A stretch of DNA of 6,005 nt, taken from NCBI GenBank assembly GCA_009786275.1, contig WQTL01000357.1, positions 1 to 6,005 on the forward strand, given 5' to 3'. The notes below the pieces were generated by a model. That model saw nothing but the letters and a program-made list of their open reading frames with translations, did no database searches and was not told where the DNA came from. A program made the translations under genes and the position numbers. The stretch comes from Bacillota bacterium (GTDB taxonomy: Bacteria; Bacillota; Clostridia; Oscillospirales; Acutalibacteraceae). Below are positions 1 to 5,813 of this stretch, one piece after another (position 1 is the first letter of the stretch; the number at the start of each line of letters is the position of its first letter).

Positions 1-2121
1 CGCCACGAACTGGCTTTCGGGCACATTGGCGGGCGTGAGGCCCCCCAGGCCGTAGTAGGCCGGGGCCTTCTTGCGCAGGTCGGGGATGGAAGCCCCGGAA
101 CCGCTCTTGGTCACTTTGGCTTGTACTTGAATGTCCTTGCAGCTCGAGCCGACCAGGATGTCGAAATCGCCCGCCTCAATGCACCAGCTGTTGCTCTTGG
201 TATTGTAGAAGGAGAAGCTGCGGTCGTTCAGCTGGAAGGTCACTGTTTTGCTTTCACCCGGCTTGAGGAATACTTTCGTGAAGCCCTTGAGCTCCTTTTC
301 GGGGCGGAAGGCCGTGCTCTTGACGTCGCGCACGTAGAGCTGCGCCACCTCCGCGCCGGCGGCCTTGCCGGTGTTTTTGACGCGGCAGGTGACGGTGTTG
401 CCGTCGATGCTCAGGTTGGAGTAGGCGAACTTCGTATAGGACAGCCCAAACCCGAAGGGGAATTGCACTTCTCTTTCGAAGGTGTCGTAGTAGCGGTAGC
501 CCACGTAGATGCTCTCGCGGTACTCCGCGCTTTTGGGGTTGCCGGGGAAATATGCCGCGCAGGGGACGTCCTCCGCCGCCAGGGGCCAGGTCTCGCAGAG
601 CTTGCCGCAGGGGTTCGCCTTGCCCAGCAGGATGTCGGCCGCGGCCCCGCCGCCGGCCTCCCCGGGGAGGTACGTGCACAGGAAGCCCTTGACTTGGTCC
701 AGCCAGGGCAGCAGCACCGCCGAACCCCCGCAGTAGACCACCACGGTGTTGGGGTTCGCCTTGGCTACGGCCTCGATGAGCTTATTCTGGTTGGCGGGGA
801 GGTCCAGGTGCGCGCGGTCCATGCCCTCGCCGTCGGCGAACTCGGGCAGCCCGGCGAAAATCACGGCGGCGTCGGCCTTTTTCGCGGCGTTCACCGCCTG
901 GGATTGCAGGAGCGGGTCGCTGTTCTCGCTGTCGCTGCGGAAGCCCCGGGCGTACTTGACGTTCGCGCCGGCGTCCTTGAGGGATAGCAGGGCGCTTTCC
1001 ACGTTGACAGCGTTGATGTTGCTGCTGCCCGCGCCCTGGAAGCGCGGGGCGTCCGCGAACTCGCCGATGACCGCGATGGACCGGCTCTTGTCCAGGGGCA
1101 GGACGCCGCCGTCGTTTTTCAGCAGCACCATGGACTGCGAAGCGATCTCACGCGCCAGGGCGTGCTGCTCCGCCGTGCTCATAATGGGGGATTTGCTGCC
1201 CTTCCGCGCCCTGTCGACCAGGGTGAGCATGCGCTCCACGCTGCGGTTGAGGGTGGATTCCTTCAGCGTGCCGGCCTTTACGGCGTCGATTATGTTCTGC
1301 TCGCCGATGCCGAAGGAGTAGGGCATCTCCAGGTCCAGACCGCCGGCGACGGCTGCCGCGCGGTCGCGGATACCGCCCCAGTCGCTGACGATCGCCCCGC
1401 CGAAGCCCCATTCGCCGCGCAGGATGTCGTTTTGCAAATGGCTGTTCTCGGTGACGTAGACGCCCTCGAAGCGGTTGTAGGAGGCCATGATCATCCAGGG
1501 GTCGGCCTGCTTCACGCTCATCTCGAAGGCGGGCAGGTAGATCTCCCGCAGGGTGCGGGTATCGGCCACGGCGTCGATGGCCATGCGGCGGGTCTCCTGG
1601 TTGTTCACGGCGAAGTGCTTGACCGCCACGCCCACGCCCCGGCTCTGCACCCCGTTGATGTAGGCCGCGCTTAAGGCCCCGGAGAGATAGGGGTCCTCGG
1701 AGAAGTACTCAAAATTGCGCCCGCAGAGGGGGCTGCGCTTGATGTTGATCCCCGGGCCGAGGATTACGTTGACCCCCAGGGCCCGCGAGGCGTCGCCCAG
1801 GGCCGCGCCCATGCGCCCCAGGAGCTCCTTGTCCCACGAGCAGGCGGCCAGGCTCGGCGTGGGGAAGCACACCGCGGGCAGGGTCTCCTGCCCGTCGATT
1901 TTGCGCACGCCGTAGGGGCCGTCCGCCATGAAGATGGAGGGGACGCCCAGGCGCTCCACCGCGTTGGTCTCCCAGAAGTTCGCGCCGCACAGCAGCGCGG
2001 CTTTCTCCTCCAGGGTCATTTTGGCGATAAGGGCGGCGCGGCTTTCCTTCGCCCCTGCGGGCAGGAGGAAAAGGCCGCAGAGGAGCAGAGCCGCGAGGAG
2101 GAAGGAGAGGGGTTTGCGCAT
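1..2121 (-). CDS. Secreted glycoside hydrolase family 3 beta-glycosidase, 3' end cut by window edge
   Basis: Exo-acting GH3 enzyme, most likely a beta-glucosidase or beta-xylosidase that removes terminal sugars with retention of configuration. The frame is open for 707 codons from the ATG to base 1. Residues 1-24 form a signal peptide (MRK, then a Leu-rich core, then PAGA before K25). The GH3 N-terminal barrel follows: MADGPYGVRK with substrate-binding Asp67, an SPLCGRNFEYFSEDP segment, VKHFAVNNQETRR with Lys168-His169, and AIVSDWGG with the family nucleophile Asp247. The GH3 C-terminal domain starts near SMVLLKNDGG (about 329); Glu432 in GEGMDR is the likely acid/base. A fibronectin-III-like domain spans about 570-655. 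A further tail then runs off the edge, so a membrane anchor cannot be excluded. The start is set by the signal peptide; the ribosome binding site (GGTGA) is weak. A small ORF ends 21 bp upstream, so co-transcription is plausible. The family is secure; the sugar specificity is not. Confidence 0.95.
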   Translation of the reverse strand, partial: MRKPLSFLLAALLLCGLFLLPAGAKESRAALIAKMTLEEKAALLCGANFWETNAVERLGVPSIFMADGPYGVRKIDGQETLPAVCFPTPSLAACSWDKELLGRMGAALGDASRALGVNVILGPGINIKRSPLCGRNFEYFSEDPYLSGALSAAYINGVQSRGVGVAVKHFAVNNQETRRMAIDAVADTRTLREIYLPAFEMSVKQADPWMIMASYNRFEGVYVTENSHLQNDILRGEWGFGGAIVSDWGGIRDRAAAVAGGLDLEMPYSFGIGEQNIIDAVKAGTLKESTLNRSVERMLTLVDRARKGSKSPIMSTAEQHALAREIASQSMVLLKNDGGVLPLDKSRSIAVIGEFADAPRFQGAGSSNINAVNVESALLSLKDAGANVKYARGFRSDSENSDPLLQSQAVNAAKKADAAVIFAGLPEFADGEGMDRAHLDLPANQNKLIEAVAKANPNTVVVYCGGSAVLLPWLDQVKGFLCTYLPGEAGGGAAADILLGKANPCGKLCETWPLAAEDVPCAAYFPGNPKSAEYRESIYVGYRYYDTFEREVQFPFGFGLSYTKFAYSNLSIDGNTVTCRVKNTGKAAGAEVAQLYVRDVKSTAFRPEKELKGFTKVFLKPGESKTVTFQLNDRSFSFYNTKSNSWCIEAGDFDILVGSSCKDIQVQAKVTKSGSGASIPDLRKKAPAYYGLGGLTPANVPESQFVA

Positions 2122-2142
2122 GGGGGTCACCGCTTTCTAAAG

Positions 2143-2337
2143 TCAAATTGCGTGGGGCGTGTCTTTTGCCATTTCTTTTCTTGCAGCGGCAATTTCAGCG
2201 TTGATTTCATCGAGGGTCATACAGTCCAAGCCCTCTTTCACGGCATTTGCCTGCATATGTTTGATGGCAATTGCAGCCCATGCTTGGATGTCGTCCATCA
2301 CTGCGTTATCACAATCGTTACCTGAAATGTTCGGCAT
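2143..2337 (-). CDS. Small hypothetical protein, 64 residues
   Basis: I do not recognise this protein. It reads MPNISGNDCDNAVMDDIQ and ends in an acidic/basic helix around TLDEINAEIAAARKEMAK (about residues 41-58). The sequence looks soluble and mostly helical, with no signal peptide or membrane segment. The tail resembles the C-termini of short antitoxin-like proteins, but that is an impression and no toxin gene adjoins it. Support for a real gene is a textbook GGGAGG ribosome binding site 7 bases before the ATG and a position 21 bp upstream of the GH3 gene on the same strand. By hand count its GC content is about 47 percent, visibly lower than the flanking glycosidase genes, which hints at a separate origin. 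It lies directly next to the large inverted-repeat element. Confidence 0.6.
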   Translation of the reverse strand: MPNISGNDCDNAVMDDIQAWAAIAIKHMQANAVKEGLDCMTLDEINAEIAAARKEMAKDTPHAI

Positions 2338-2344
2338 AATTCAT

Positions 2345-2350
2345 CCTCCC
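2345..2350 (-). promoter_or_regulatory. Strong ribosome binding site of the 64-residue ORF
   Basis: GGGAGG on the minus strand lies 7 bases before the ATG at 2337. It is the main reason for accepting this small ORF as a gene. An overlapping ATG inside GGATGAATT is in another frame and too close to the site to be used. Confidence 0.65.
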
Positions 2351-2387
2351 GGTTATGGCGTTATGCTGTTCCGCGGCTAAGGACGTT

Positions 2388-2595
2388 GCAAAGCCACTTG
2401 TCGCTCCGCGAGACATCCTCACCCGCCCGAGGCGGGAGCTCCTTCAAAGGAGCTTGGGGGATTAGGCATAAACGGGTTATGCAATTACTACGTAGCGGGA
2501 CGAGATGTCGTTTTCACTTAATCTCCCAAGCTCCTTGAAGGAGCTCCCGCCTCGGGCGGGTGAGGATGTCTCGCTGAAGTGACTGAGCGCTTTGC
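2388..2595. repeat. Large inverted-repeat element (MITE-like), arms of about 56 bp
   Basis: Bases 2408-2464 and 2519-2574 are inverted copies of each other with one substitution and one single-base indel. The pairing extends imperfectly outward to a matching GCAAAGC (2388-2394) and GCTTTGC (2589-2595). Each arm holds two smaller palindromes, CCCGCC-CGA-GGCGGG and AGCTCCTT/AAGGAGCT. The 54-base centre contains GCATAA-N5-TTATGC (2466-2482) and CTACGTAG (2488-2495). It encodes no protein. It fills nearly all of the gap between melA and the small ORF, ending 9 bases past the melA stop codon. Similar nested palindromic intergenic repeats are common in Clostridia, which I infer is the class here. 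No clear target-site duplication is visible. When transcribed it would fold into a very long hairpin and may end or attenuate melA transcription. Confidence 0.85.
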
Positions 2596-2604
2596 AGCTT
2601 GCAA

Positions 2605-3930
2605 TCACTTATACATCGCCATATATTCCCCATGGGCCGCGATGAGCTCGTCGCACATGGCCACGATGTCGGCGATGCTCAGGTTTCCGCCGGTGAGGGG
2701 GTCGAGCATGGCGGCCATGTAGATGTTCTCGATCTTGCGGGTGCGCGCGGCCTCGATGGTCATCAGCTGGGCGTTGATGTTGGTCATGTTCAGCGCGGCC
2801 AGCTGCACCGGCAGGCGGCCCACATGGGTGGGGTGGATCCCCTTGCCGTTGGCCACGCACAGCACCTCCACGCAGGCGTCGGCGGGGAGGTTGTCGATGA
2901 GCCCCGTGTTGAGCACGTTGCCGCCGAAGGTGAAGGGCTCGCCGGTGACGATGGCCTCCATGATCCTGCTGGCGTATTCGCCGCTGCGCCAGTGGGTGAT
3001 CTTCCCGTTGGCGAGGATGCCCTCGCGCTCCTTCTCCCAGCCGGCGATCTGGTTGACGCAGCGGCGGGGGTATTCGTCCAGGGGGATGTTGAACTGTTCG
3101 ATGAGCTCGGGGTAGCGGCTCTTGATGAACCAGGGGTTGTATTCCGCGTTGTGCTCGCTGCTTTCCGTGCAGTAGTAGCCCAGGCGGTTGATGTACTCGA
3201 AGCGCACCATGTCGTCATGCTTGCCTTCGGCGTTCATCTTCGCGGCGCGGCGGCGGATCTCCGGGTAGAGGTCGTTGCCGTCCTTGTCATAGAGCTCGAG
3301 GAGCCAGCCCTGGTGGTTGATGCCCGCGATGAGCTCCCGGCGGCCGTCCATCTCCACGTCGTCCATGTCGAGCTTGCGCAGCAGGTCGAAGGAGCAGCCC
3401 TGCACGCTGTGGCACAGGCCCACGGCGTTCACCCCGCAGTAGCGCTGCAGGTAGCCGCTGAGCATGGCCATGGGGTTGGTGTAGTTGAGGAACCAGGCGT
3501 TGGGGCACACCTCGCGCATGTCGGCGGCGAAGTCCTCGAGTACGGGGATGGTGCGCAGCGCCCGCATGATGCCGCCGATGCCCATGGTGTCCGCGATGGT
3601 CTGCCGTAGGCCGTATTTCTTGGGCACCTCGAAATCGATGACCGTGCAGGGCTCGTAAAAGCCCACCTGTATGGCGTTGACGACGAAGTCCGCGCCGCGC
3701 AGGGCGTCCTTGCGGTTCTCCGGGCCCAGGTGCGTGGTGATCTTCGCCCGGCCCTGGTTGATGTTCCGGTTCAGCGCGCCCAGGATGATCTCGCTGTCCT
3801 CCAGGCGCTTCGCGTCGATGTCGTACAGCGCCATCTCGAAATCCTGCAGGCAGGGGGTGCACATGGCGTCCCCCAGCACGTTGCGGACAAACACCGTGCT
3901 GCCCGCGCCCATAAAGGTGATTTTAGCCAT
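2605..3930 (-). CDS. melA: Alpha-galactosidase (melibiase), glycoside hydrolase family 4
   Basis: Cytoplasmic enzyme that hydrolyses melibiose and other alpha-galactosides by the GH4 oxidation-elimination mechanism, using NAD+ and a divalent metal (usually Mn2+). It has 441 residues, close to E. coli MelA (about 450), and it aligns by eye along its whole length. An N-terminal Rossmann motif, ITFMGAGSTVF (Gly8, Gly10), binds NAD. Next come YEPCTVIDFEVPKKYGLRQT, the D114-TMGIGGIMRALRT segment and NYTNPMAM (149-156). GLCHSVQG carries Cys173-His174 and GINH carries His206; Cys173 and His206 match the family's metal ligands. The C-terminal part has TESSEH, EYNPWFIK, LDEYPRRC and GLIDNLP, all typical of MelA. 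No signal peptide is present. The start is supported by AAAGGA 8 bases upstream and a consensus-like promoter. No key residue is missing. No sugar transporter lies beside it in this window. Confidence 0.96.
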   Translation of the reverse strand: MAKITFMGAGSTVFVRNVLGDAMCTPCLQDFEMALYDIDAKRLEDSEIILGALNRNINQGRAKITTHLGPENRKDALRGADFVVNAIQVGFYEPCTVIDFEVPKKYGLRQTIADTMGIGGIMRALRTIPVLEDFAADMREVCPNAWFLNYTNPMAMLSGYLQRYCGVNAVGLCHSVQGCSFDLLRKLDMDDVEMDGRRELIAGINHQGWLLELYDKDGNDLYPEIRRRAAKMNAEGKHDDMVRFEYINRLGYYCTESSEHNAEYNPWFIKSRYPELIEQFNIPLDEYPRRCVNQIAGWEKEREGILANGKITHWRSGEYASRIMEAIVTGEPFTFGGNVLNTGLIDNLPADACVEVLCVANGKGIHPTHVGRLPVQLAALNMTNINAQLMTIEAARTRKIENIYMAAMLDPLTGGNLSIADIVAMCDELIAAHGEYMAMYK

Positions 3931-3968
3931 GGGGTGGTTCCTTTCTGTGGTACAAAAGTGATAGAAGT

Positions 3969-3997
3969 ATTGTACACTATTTTTTGCGGGGGCGCAA
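3969..3997 (-). promoter_or_regulatory. Sigma-A-type promoter of melA
   Basis: On the minus strand, TTGCGC (3992-3997) and TACAAT (3969-3974) are separated by exactly 17 bases. This places the transcription start near 3962 and gives a leader of about 32 bases before the melA ATG. The -35 box overlaps one end of the 8-2-8 palindrome at 3994-4011. Confidence 0.8.
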
Positions 3998-4011
3998 GAG
4001 AAATCTCTTGC
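3994..4011. promoter_or_regulatory. Palindromic operator shared by two divergent promoters
   Basis: GCAAGAGA-AA-TCTCTTGC is a perfect 8-bp inverted repeat around a 2-base centre. Its left end overlaps the melA -35 box (3992-3997) and its right end overlaps the -35 box of the rightward gene (4008-4013). A dimeric repressor bound here would block both promoters. The regulator family is unknown: the length suits LacI- or GntR-type proteins, but the AA centre is not the usual CG of LacI sites. No regulator gene lies in the window. Confidence 0.65.
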
Positions 4012-4036
4012 ATATTTTTCATTTCCGTGCTAAAAT
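4008..4036 (+). promoter_or_regulatory. Sigma-A-type promoter of the secreted 300-residue protein gene
   Basis: TTGCAT (4008-4013) and TAAAAT (4031-4036) are separated by 17 bases. Transcription would start near 4043, leaving a leader of about 27 bases that contains the AGGGAGG ribosome binding site (4056-4062, 7 bases before the ATG). Confidence 0.78.
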
Positions 4037-4069
4037 GGACACGAAAAATAGTCACAGGGAGGTTTTCGT

Positions 4070-4972
4070 ATGAAGCGCTTCTGTTCGATACTCCTGGCCA
4101 TGTGCCTGCTGGCGGGATTGATAGGGCTTGTTCCCACGGCGGCCCTGGACCCCTATGACCCGTCCGGCCTGGCTTCGCTCAGCCAGGCGGAGCTGCTGGA
4201 TTACTTCAACTTGGTTGTTAACCGCGTGCGCACGGAGAAACCGGGGTTCCGGCAGAGGGAGCTGCAAAAAATTGACAGCGTACAGATCAGCGGCCTTGTA
4301 AGCCTGTTGGAACCCATCATCAACAATGTAGTAAGCAACCTTACGCCCGGCGATTGGGAAGAGCGCACGATTGATGCGGGCCAAGCCAATGAAGGATTAT
4401 TCATGTCCGAAAACGCCAACGCCTCCGACCTGCGTTTACAAGACATTACATCCATCAGCGCCCAAAAGGTCGGTGATAACTGGGTAATTGACGTGCGCGT
4501 CAAGGAGGAAACCAACCCCGCCGCTGGGCTGAACAGCGCCAACGGCCGCATTTCCCCCATCGCGACCCGCGAACAGATTGTTGCGGAAATCACCGGAGCC
4601 AGCAGTATGATTACAGCCAATGCGGCTGACGCGACCGTGCGTTACGGCAGCGGCTTTGCCCGTATTACCGTGAATGACCAAGGAAAAGTGGTTTCCGCCG
4701 CGAACGGCTTTCAGGTGAACGCGCAAGTGAATAGTGTGAAGATCAGCATCATCACTGCCGACGTTGCCGCTACGATGAATTCCGAGTGGCAGTGCGCCTA
4801 CTTCGATTGGGCGCCGGAGGAGGGCTTCCCGGCGGCCAATACGTTCCCCTCCGCAGGCAGCGTTACCTTTGATCCCGGCCCAATCGTTACGCTCAAGTGG
4901 TGGCAGCGCCTGCCGGGCTGGCTGCAATGGATTTTGCGGTATGTGTTCTTCGGGTGGATCTGGATGCGGTAA
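4070..4972 (+). CDS. Secreted protein of unknown function with Trp-rich C-terminal hydrophobic tail
   Basis: I do not recognise a family. Of the 300 residues, 1-25 form a clear signal peptide (MKRFCSILLAMCLLAGLIGL, then VPTAA), with likely cleavage before L26. Residues about 35-90 look helical (LSQAELLDYFNLVVNRVRTE). About 95-270 look beta-rich, with DNWVIDVRVKEE and RYGSGFARITVNDQGKVVSA, suggesting one or two small extracytoplasmic beta domains. The last 24 residues, from KWWQRLPGWLQW to FFGWIWMR, hold six tryptophans in a hydrophobic helix that could anchor the protein in the membrane. No catalytic motif, sortase LPXTG signal or lipobox is seen. AGGGAGG lies 7 bases before the ATG, and a consensus-like promoter precedes it. 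It is divergent from melA and shares the palindrome, so joint regulation is likely. Its GC content is somewhat lower than that of melA or GH3. A bound surface or envelope role is inference only. Confidence 0.88.
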   Translation: MKRFCSILLAMCLLAGLIGLVPTAALDPYDPSGLASLSQAELLDYFNLVVNRVRTEKPGFRQRELQKIDSVQISGLVSLLEPIINNVVSNLTPGDWEERTIDAGQANEGLFMSENANASDLRLQDITSISAQKVGDNWVIDVRVKEETNPAAGLNSANGRISPIATREQIVAEITGASSMITANAADATVRYGSGFARITVNDQGKVVSAANGFQVNAQVNSVKISIITADVAATMNSEWQCAYFDWAPEEGFPAANTFPSAGSVTFDPGPIVTLKWWQRLPGWLQWILRYVFFGWIWMR

Positions 4973-4978
4973 TGATGC

Positions 4979-5062
4979 AGAGACGCACGGCAGTGCGTCT
5001 CAAAACAAAAGCTATAGCAAAAGTCATATGTTATCATGGGAGACGCACTGCCGTGCGTCTCT
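4979..5062. repeat. 84-bp inverted-repeat element with self-palindromic 23-bp ends
   Basis: Bases 4979-5001 and 5040-5062 are perfect inverted copies (23 of 23). Each copy is also its own hairpin: GAGACGCAC, a 4-base loop, then GTGCGTCTC. The 38-base centre is AT-rich and contains GCTATAGC (5011-5018) between runs of A. The element starts 6 bases after the stop codon at 4972 and ends 3 bases before the RraA stop codon, filling the gap between two convergent genes. It resembles a short MITE or REP-type repeat and could act as a bidirectional terminator. However, no long T-tract follows the hairpins, and no obvious target-site duplication is present. Confidence 0.85.
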
Positions 5063-5065
5063 ACA

Positions 5066-5800
5066 TTACTTTAGTTTTCCGAAGAATTCGTCCGCGTCGT
5101 TCTTGAACTTCTCAACTGCGATCGCGTAGGCCTCGATGTATTCCTCCAGCCCCATGCCCGCCGCCCCGCGTGAGAGCGCAAGCAGGTTGCCGCACTCGTT
5201 GGCGTCCATGAAGCGCACGGCCTCCAGCAGGTGTTCGCAGTCCGCCTCGTCGACGGCGAGGAAGCCGTGTTTGTCCGCGTGGATCAAATCGCCCGGGCGC
5301 ACGGCGGCGCCGAAGACCTCCACCTCGCAGCCCCAGCGCACCGGCGTGGAGTACGCGTGGCCCACGCAGGCGTGCTTGGCCAGAGCATGGAACCCGGCGT
5401 TGGCCATCTCGTCCAGGTCCCGCACGCAGCCGTCGGTGACGGTGCCCACGCAGCCCATCACCCGGTGCATGTTGGCGTTGACCTCCCCCCAGAAGGAGCC
5501 GATGTGCGGGTCGTCCAGGTCCTGCACCACGACGATCTTCGGCCCCGGCACCGAGGCCAGGTATTGCATGTACTGCCGCTGTGCGTCGGGGTTTACGCGC
5601 GGGTGGTCCGGGTTGCTCGGCTCGCAGACGACCGTCACGGCGATGCCCGCCATGACGCCCATCTGCGGCATGAAATCGTGCAGGGGCGCGCGGTTGAAAC
5701 GCCCTTGGGTACGCTCCAGCCGGGTGATTTTCTCCCAGCCGTTGTAGATGGTGGGCGTGTTCCAGCGCTTGAGGTTCAGAATTTGCGCATGCGTCAACAT
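5066..5800 (-). CDS. RraA-family protein (aldolase/decarboxylase-like)
   Basis: It has 244 residues. The RraA-like fold covers 4-hydroxy-4-methyl-2-oxoglutarate aldolases, oxaloacetate decarboxylases and the RNase E inhibitor RraA; members of this length with this N-terminus are usually uncharacterised catabolic enzymes. Key segments are DFMPQMG (42-48), a strand PGPKIVVVQDLDDPHIGSFW leading into GEVNAN (105-110), and the family signature GCVGTVTDGCVRDLDEM (116-132), where Arg127-Asp128 match the substrate- and metal-binding pair. These are followed by RWGCEVEVFG and PGDLIHADKHGFLAVDE (169-185). The start at 5800 is fixed by AAGGAG 7 bases upstream; the frame stays open to 5971, but that extension overlaps the preceding gene. 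The stop codon of the upstream gene overlaps the ribosome binding site, so the two are an operon. The family is secure; the substrate is unknown, and an RNase E inhibitor role is unlikely. Confidence 0.92.
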   Translation of the reverse strand: MLTHAQILNLKRWNTPTIYNGWEKITRLERTQGRFNRAPLHDFMPQMGVMAGIAVTVVCEPSNPDHPRVNPDAQRQYMQYLASVPGPKIVVVQDLDDPHIGSFWGEVNANMHRVMGCVGTVTDGCVRDLDEMANAGFHALAKHACVGHAYSTPVRWGCEVEVFGAAVRPGDLIHADKHGFLAVDEADCEHLLEAVRFMDANECGNLLALSRGAAGMGLEEYIEAYAIAVEKFKNDADEFFGKLK

Positions 5801-5807
5801 TTGGTTT

Positions 5808-5813
5808 CTCCTT
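5808..5813 (-). promoter_or_regulatory. Ribosome binding site of the RraA-family gene, overlapping the previous stop codon
   Basis: The minus strand reads TAAGGAG: the TAA ends the upstream gene and AAGGAG lies 7 bases before the ATG at 5800. It decides the RraA start against the longer open frame and suggests translational coupling. Confidence 0.85.

Noticed and set aside
121..987. Plus-strand open frame of 288 codons antisense to the GH3 gene
   Set aside because: Its composition (Ala, Gly, Val, Leu and Arg rich, no motif) is that of a GC-rich shadow frame, while the opposite strand shows an intact GH3 protein with catalytic motifs.
2599..3609. Plus-strand open frame of 336 codons antisense to melA
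   Set aside because: It is His, Ala and Val rich, without recognisable motifs and fully covered by MelA, whose residues match a known family end to end.
4436..4927. Minus-strand open frames within the secreted-protein gene
   Set aside because: No ribosome binding site or motif, while the plus strand has promoter, ribosome binding site, signal peptide and a coherent protein.
4999..5030. Classical rho-independent terminator after the 300-residue protein gene
   Set aside because: The hairpin is strong, but it is followed by an A-rich and not a T-rich stretch on the plus strand, so it is listed as a repeat with only a possible terminator role.
4979..5062. CRISPR-like repeat-spacer unit
   Set aside because: Only two repeats, in inverted orientation, with a single AT-rich interval and no cas gene nearby.
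5136..5747. Plus-strand open frame of 203 codons antisense to the RraA gene
   Set aside because: Ser, Thr and Pro rich shadow; the minus strand encodes the complete RraA-family protein with its signature.
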